The notes under the pieces: generated by a model | The model's input: only the letters and a program-made list of their open reading frames with translations | Database searches by the model: none | Told to the model about the DNA's origin: nothing | Part shown: piece by piece, positions 61,110 to 64,000 of the stretch | Layout of the letters: every line of letters starts with the position of its first letter | Numbering within the stretch: the stretch's first letter is position 1 | Position numbers and translations under genes: made by a program | Assembly: GCF_008642235.1 (NCBI RefSeq) | Contig: NZ_SJEV01000001.1 | Coordinates: 1,364,001 to 1,428,000 of the forward strand | Length of the DNA: 64,000 bases | Source of the DNA: Planctomonas psychrotolerans | Lineage (GTDB): Bacteria > Actinomycetota > Actinomycetes > Actinomycetales > Microbacteriaceae | Direction of reading: 5' to 3'

Positions 61110-62876
61110 ATGCCCATGACCGCACCCGCCAGTCGCTTCGCCATCGGCGCGACGGATTTCGAACTCGACGGCCGCCCGGTGCGCATCCTGTCGGGGGCGC
61201 TGCACTACTTCCGCATCCACCCCGACCTGTGGGCGGACCGCATTCACAAGGCCCGTTTGATGGGTCTCAACACCATCGAGACCTACGTCGCATGGAACGC
61301 CCATGAGCCCGCGCGAGGCGAGTGGCGGGCCGATGGCGGGCTCGATCTCGGGCGCTTCCTCGACCTGGTGGCCGCGGAGGGAATGCACGCCATCGTGCGA
61401 CCCGGTCCGTACATCTGCGCCGAGTGGGACAACGGCGGGCTGCCGGCATGGTTGTTCCGCACGTCCGACGTCGGAGTGCGCCGCGCCGAGCCGCAGTACC
61501 TGGATGCCGTGGGGGAGTACCTCCAGCAGGTCTACGGAATCGTCGCTCCGCGGCAGATCGACGTCGGCGGTCCGGTGGTGCTGGTGCAGATCGAGAACGA
61601 GTACGGCGCGTACGGCTCGGACAAGGACTATCTCGCCGAGCTGGTGCGGAACACGCGCGACGCGGGGATCACCGTGCCGCTCACGACGATCGATCAGCCG
61701 ACCCCGGGCATGCTCGCCGACGGCAGCCTGCCCGGGCTCCACCTGACCGGGTCGTTCGGCTCGCGGGCGGTCGAGCGGCTGGGAACGCTTCGGGAGTTCC
61801 AGCCCACCGGGCCGCTCATGTGCATGGAGTTCTGGTGCGGGTGGTTCGACGACTGGGGTACGCAGCACCACACCACTCCCGGCGAGTCCTCGGCGGCGGA
61901 GTTGGACGCACTCCTGGCGGCCGGCGCGTCCGTCAACGTGTACATGTTCCACGGCGGCACGAATTTCGGCCTCACGAGCGGCGCCAACGACAAGGGCCGC
62001 TACGCGGCGATCACGACGAGCTACGACTACGACGCGCCGCTCGACGAGAGCGGACACCCGACGGAGAAGTTCTGGATGTTCCGCGAGGTGATCGCACGGT
62101 ACTTCCCCGTTCCCGAGGAGGAGCCGGGCACGCGACCCACGGCCCCCGCACGAACGACACCGCTGCTACCCGGACCGTCCCTGCTCGACGTCGCTGACGG
62201 GGTGGGGGAGGCCGTGTCGCTCGATCGCCTGGCGACATTCGACGAGCTCGGATTCTCGGACGGCTACGTCCTCTTCACGACGTCCCTCGACGGCGGTTCC
62301 GATCCCGCTCGCCTCGTGATCGGCGAGGAAGTGCGGGACCGCGCCTGGGTCCTGCTGAACGGCCAACCCGTCGGCGTGCTCGCGCGGGACAGTCACGAGC
62401 GCGCGATCATGCTGCCGAGCGGCTCCGGAGAGCTGGCCATCCTCGTCGAGAACCAGGGGCGAGTGAACTACGGGACTCGCATCGGCGAGCACAAGGGCCT
62501 CATCGGCGGCGTCGCCGTGAACGGCATCGATGTCGGCACGTGGACCGCGCGCGCGGTGAACCTCGATCGGATCCCGGGCCTCGCCACCGAGCGGAGCGCT
62601 CCGTCAGCGGGACCGTCGCTCGCATCGGCCTCGTTCGAGCTTGACGAACCCGCCGACCTCTTCCTGGACACCCTGCACTGGGGCAAGGGACTGGTCTGGG
62701 TGAACGGCTTCCTGCTCGGCCGGTACTGGCGTCGCGGCCCGCAGCGCACCCTGTACGTGCCAGCACCCGTCACCCGCGCAGGATGGAACGACGTGGCCGT
62801 GCTCGAACTCGAGTCGTCCGCCGACCCGGTGCTCCGCCTCGTGCCCGCGCCGGGTCTCGGACACACCGAGATCTGA
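61110..62876 (+). CDS. Beta-galactosidase (GH35)
   Basis: A 588-residue family 35 hydrolase. The acid/base Glu164 is in QIENEYGAYG and the nucleophile Glu240 in MCMEFWCGWF. The TIM barrel ends near residue 320 and beta-sandwich domains follow, including a final jelly-roll with GRYWRRGPQRTLYVP. No signal peptide is seen, so it is intracellular. It would remove galactose from imported galacto- or arabinogalacto-oligosaccharides together with GH51. ATG at 61116 is an alternative start; neither has a strong ribosome binding site. Confidence 0.92.
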   Translation: MPMTAPASRFAIGATDFELDGRPVRILSGALHYFRIHPDLWADRIHKARLMGLNTIETYVAWNAHEPARGEWRADGGLDLGRFLDLVAAEGMHAIVRPGPYICAEWDNGGLPAWLFRTSDVGVRRAEPQYLDAVGEYLQQVYGIVAPRQIDVGGPVVLVQIENEYGAYGSDKDYLAELVRNTRDAGITVPLTTIDQPTPGMLADGSLPGLHLTGSFGSRAVERLGTLREFQPTGPLMCMEFWCGWFDDWGTQHHTTPGESSAAELDALLAAGASVNVYMFHGGTNFGLTSGANDKGRYAAITTSYDYDAPLDESGHPTEKFWMFREVIARYFPVPEEEPGTRPTAPARTTPLLPGPSLLDVADGVGEAVSLDRLATFDELGFSDGYVLFTTSLDGGSDPARLVIGEEVRDRAWVLLNGQPVGVLARDSHERAIMLPSGSGELAILVENQGRVNYGTRIGEHKGLIGGVAVNGIDVGTWTARAVNLDRIPGLATERSAPSAGPSLASASFELDEPADLFLDTLHWGKGLVWVNGFLLGRYWRRGPQRTLYVPAPVTRAGWNDVAVLELESSADPVLRLVPAPGLGHTEI

Positions 62877-62978
62877 GCGGTGCTCGGTGCTTGGCGCCTA
62901 TCCGCTCGGTGATCTCCGTCGGGCGCGATGTGCTGACCAGTGACGGAGGTGGCTCGACGAGCACTGGACCTGAGTTTT

Positions 62979-63422
62979 TCAGGAGGCGCGCAGGCGACGG
63001 GTGATCAGTCGATCGGCGCTGAACCGACCGGCGCCGAGGGCGAAGATGAGCACGAGGCCGGCGATCAGCGCGAGCACCAGTTCGTACCCACCGTTGTCGA
63101 TGAACAGACCGTTCCCCGCGTGCACGATCAGGAAAGCCCCGAGCAGGTTGACGATGTTCAATGCGGCGAACACCGGCGTGAGGATGCCGAGGATCAGTGC
63201 CAGCCCACCGAGGATCTCGACGACGGTCGCGAACAGCGCGGCCGCGGCCGGCACAGGAACGCCCATGTCGCCGAACGCGGCGGTGGTGCCGTCGAGGGTG
63301 AACTCGCTGTACTTCTGCCAGCCGTGGGCCAGCAGGATGATGCCGATCGCGATCCGGGCGAGCAGCAGGGTGATGTCGTGGAGGGCCGGTGTCGTGCGGG
63401 CGGGGTGGAGCAGGGTGCGCAT
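62979..63422 (-). CDS. DoxX family membrane protein
   Basis: A 147-residue four-helix membrane protein of the DoxX family. It shows LARIAIGIILLAHGWQKY, a middle ALFATVVEILGGLALILGIL and a final helix. These proteins are associated with thiol and quinone redox processes, but the role is not settled. It sits 67 bases downstream of a MarR regulator on the same strand. RBS is AGGAG before the ATG. Confidence 0.87.
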   Translation of the reverse strand: MRTLLHPARTTPALHDITLLLARIAIGIILLAHGWQKYSEFTLDGTTAAFGDMGVPVPAAAALFATVVEILGGLALILGILTPVFAALNIVNLLGAFLIVHAGNGLFIDNGGYELVLALIAGLVLIFALGAGRFSADRLITRRLRAS

Positions 63423-63489
63423 GGAAAGTTCTCCTGTCGGTGAGGGGTGGTGCTCGTAGGGCGGGTTGGCTCGGTGCCGTGCCGGGTGC

Positions 63490-63987
63490 TCAGGGGGTGG
63501 CGGGTGCGTCGGGGTCGGTGGTGCGGACGTCGTCGGCCTCGATCGAGTCGACGATCTTGCCGAGCAGCGTCGAGAGCTGGGCGATCTCGTCCGGGCTGAG
63601 CGGATCCAGGACGGTGGCGCGGACCTGCGCGACGTGCCCGGGAGCCGTTCGCTCGAGCACTCGCACGCCTTCCTCGGTGAGTGCGGCGATCAGCCCGCGC
63701 CCGTCGGAGGGGCTCGGACTGCGGGTCACCCAGCCGCGCTGCTCGAGAGCGGCGACCACGTGAGAGAGCCGGCTCTGGGACGTCGCGGACTGGCGGGCGA
63801 GCTCGGCCATCCTCATCGATCGTTCGGGTGCGTCGGACAGGATCGCGAGGATCGTGTACGACGCGTGTGTCAGGCCTGCGGCGCGCCGCAGGTGACGGTC
63901 CAGCGAGCCCGGCAGCAGCATGACGAGCCGGAGGACCCGCAGCCACGCCTGCATCTCGGCGTCGGTCAACCACCGTGGTTCGGACAC
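63490..63987 (-). CDS. MarR family regulator
   Basis: A 165-residue winged-helix repressor with the recognition helix ARQSATSQSRLSHVVAAL and the wing SPSDGRGLIAAL. The GTG start at 63985-63987 follows GGGAAGG at the window's edge. It probably controls the DoxX gene next to it. The opposite regulatory region is outside the window. Confidence 0.85.
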   Translation of the reverse strand: MSEPRWLTDAEMQAWLRVLRLVMLLPGSLDRHLRRAAGLTHASYTILAILSDAPERSMRMAELARQSATSQSRLSHVVAALEQRGWVTRSPSPSDGRGLIAALTEEGVRVLERTAPGHVAQVRATVLDPLSPDEIAQLSTLLGKIVDSIEADDVRTTDPDAPATP

Positions 63988-64000
63988 GTCGACCTTCCCT

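Overview
The window is high-GC DNA with short intergenic gaps, many GTG/TTG starts, several apparently leaderless genes, and mycothiol-type and C50-carotenoid enzymes. This points to a high-GC Gram-positive (Actinomycetota), most likely the family Microbacteriaceae. The genus cannot be fixed from sequence alone. No phage, integrase, transposase, rRNA or CRISPR was seen. The one tRNA is tRNA-Gly(CCC), beside dcd.

Layout. 1-9.3 kb holds housekeeping and accessory genes: an SDR, an enolase-superfamily dehydratase with a decayed sugar-permease tail upstream, an EamA transporter and an XRE-cupin regulator sharing a divergent promoter with two matching operators, a mycothiol-type DinB enzyme, small membrane and acetyltransferase genes, DUF808, and a histidine-rich repeat protein with a SmtB-like zinc sensor. 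9.3-14.1 kb is a nitrogen module: a MetX-like hydrolase and a type III glutamine synthetase face a TetR regulator and an Amt transporter, and 19-bp palindromes are shared by both promoters. 14.3-19.4 kb carries two MFS transporters, a cyclase/amidohydrolase, an alcohol dehydrogenase and a GH3 beta-glucosidase tail. 19.6-21.8 kb is an alr-ddl operon. 22-24.8 kb has a small unknown gene behind a hexanucleotide repeat, an aldo/keto reductase, tRNA-Gly and dcd.

24.9-30.9 kb is a complete C50 carotenoid locus, idi divergent from crtE-crtB-crtI-crtYe-crtYf-crtEb. Gene content and overlapping order match decaprenoxanthin-type pathways. 30.9-38.6 kb has a formaldehyde-dehydrogenase-like alcohol dehydrogenase, an SDR and a DUF1537 kinase/PdxA2 pair for four-carbon acid sugars, now separated by an ABC exporter.

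38.6-45.7 kb is a 7-kb sugar catabolic island (AraC regulator, TIM-barrel isomerase, ThuA, Gfo/Idh/MocA dehydrogenase, CUT1 ABC transporter). It is bounded by two 45-bp direct repeats that are the 3' end of pdxA2. Beyond it lies a paralogue of the alcohol dehydrogenase.

46.9-54.7 kb holds a frameshifted RibD/DHFR-like gene, an acetyltransferase, a trehalose-synthase-like GH13 enzyme, redox enzymes with a MarR regulator, and head-to-head remnants of a glucarate-dehydratase-like and a uronate-dehydrogenase-like gene. 54.7-55.0 kb is an 86-bp tandem array of hairpin repeats. 55-62.9 kb is a LacI-controlled oligosaccharide locus (SBP, two permeases, GH51 arabinofuranosidase, divergent GH35 beta-galactosidase) with matching operators at both promoters. 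The window ends with a DoxX protein and a MarR regulator. Overall it looks like a plant- or soil-associated sugar scavenger with visible gain and decay of carbohydrate genes.
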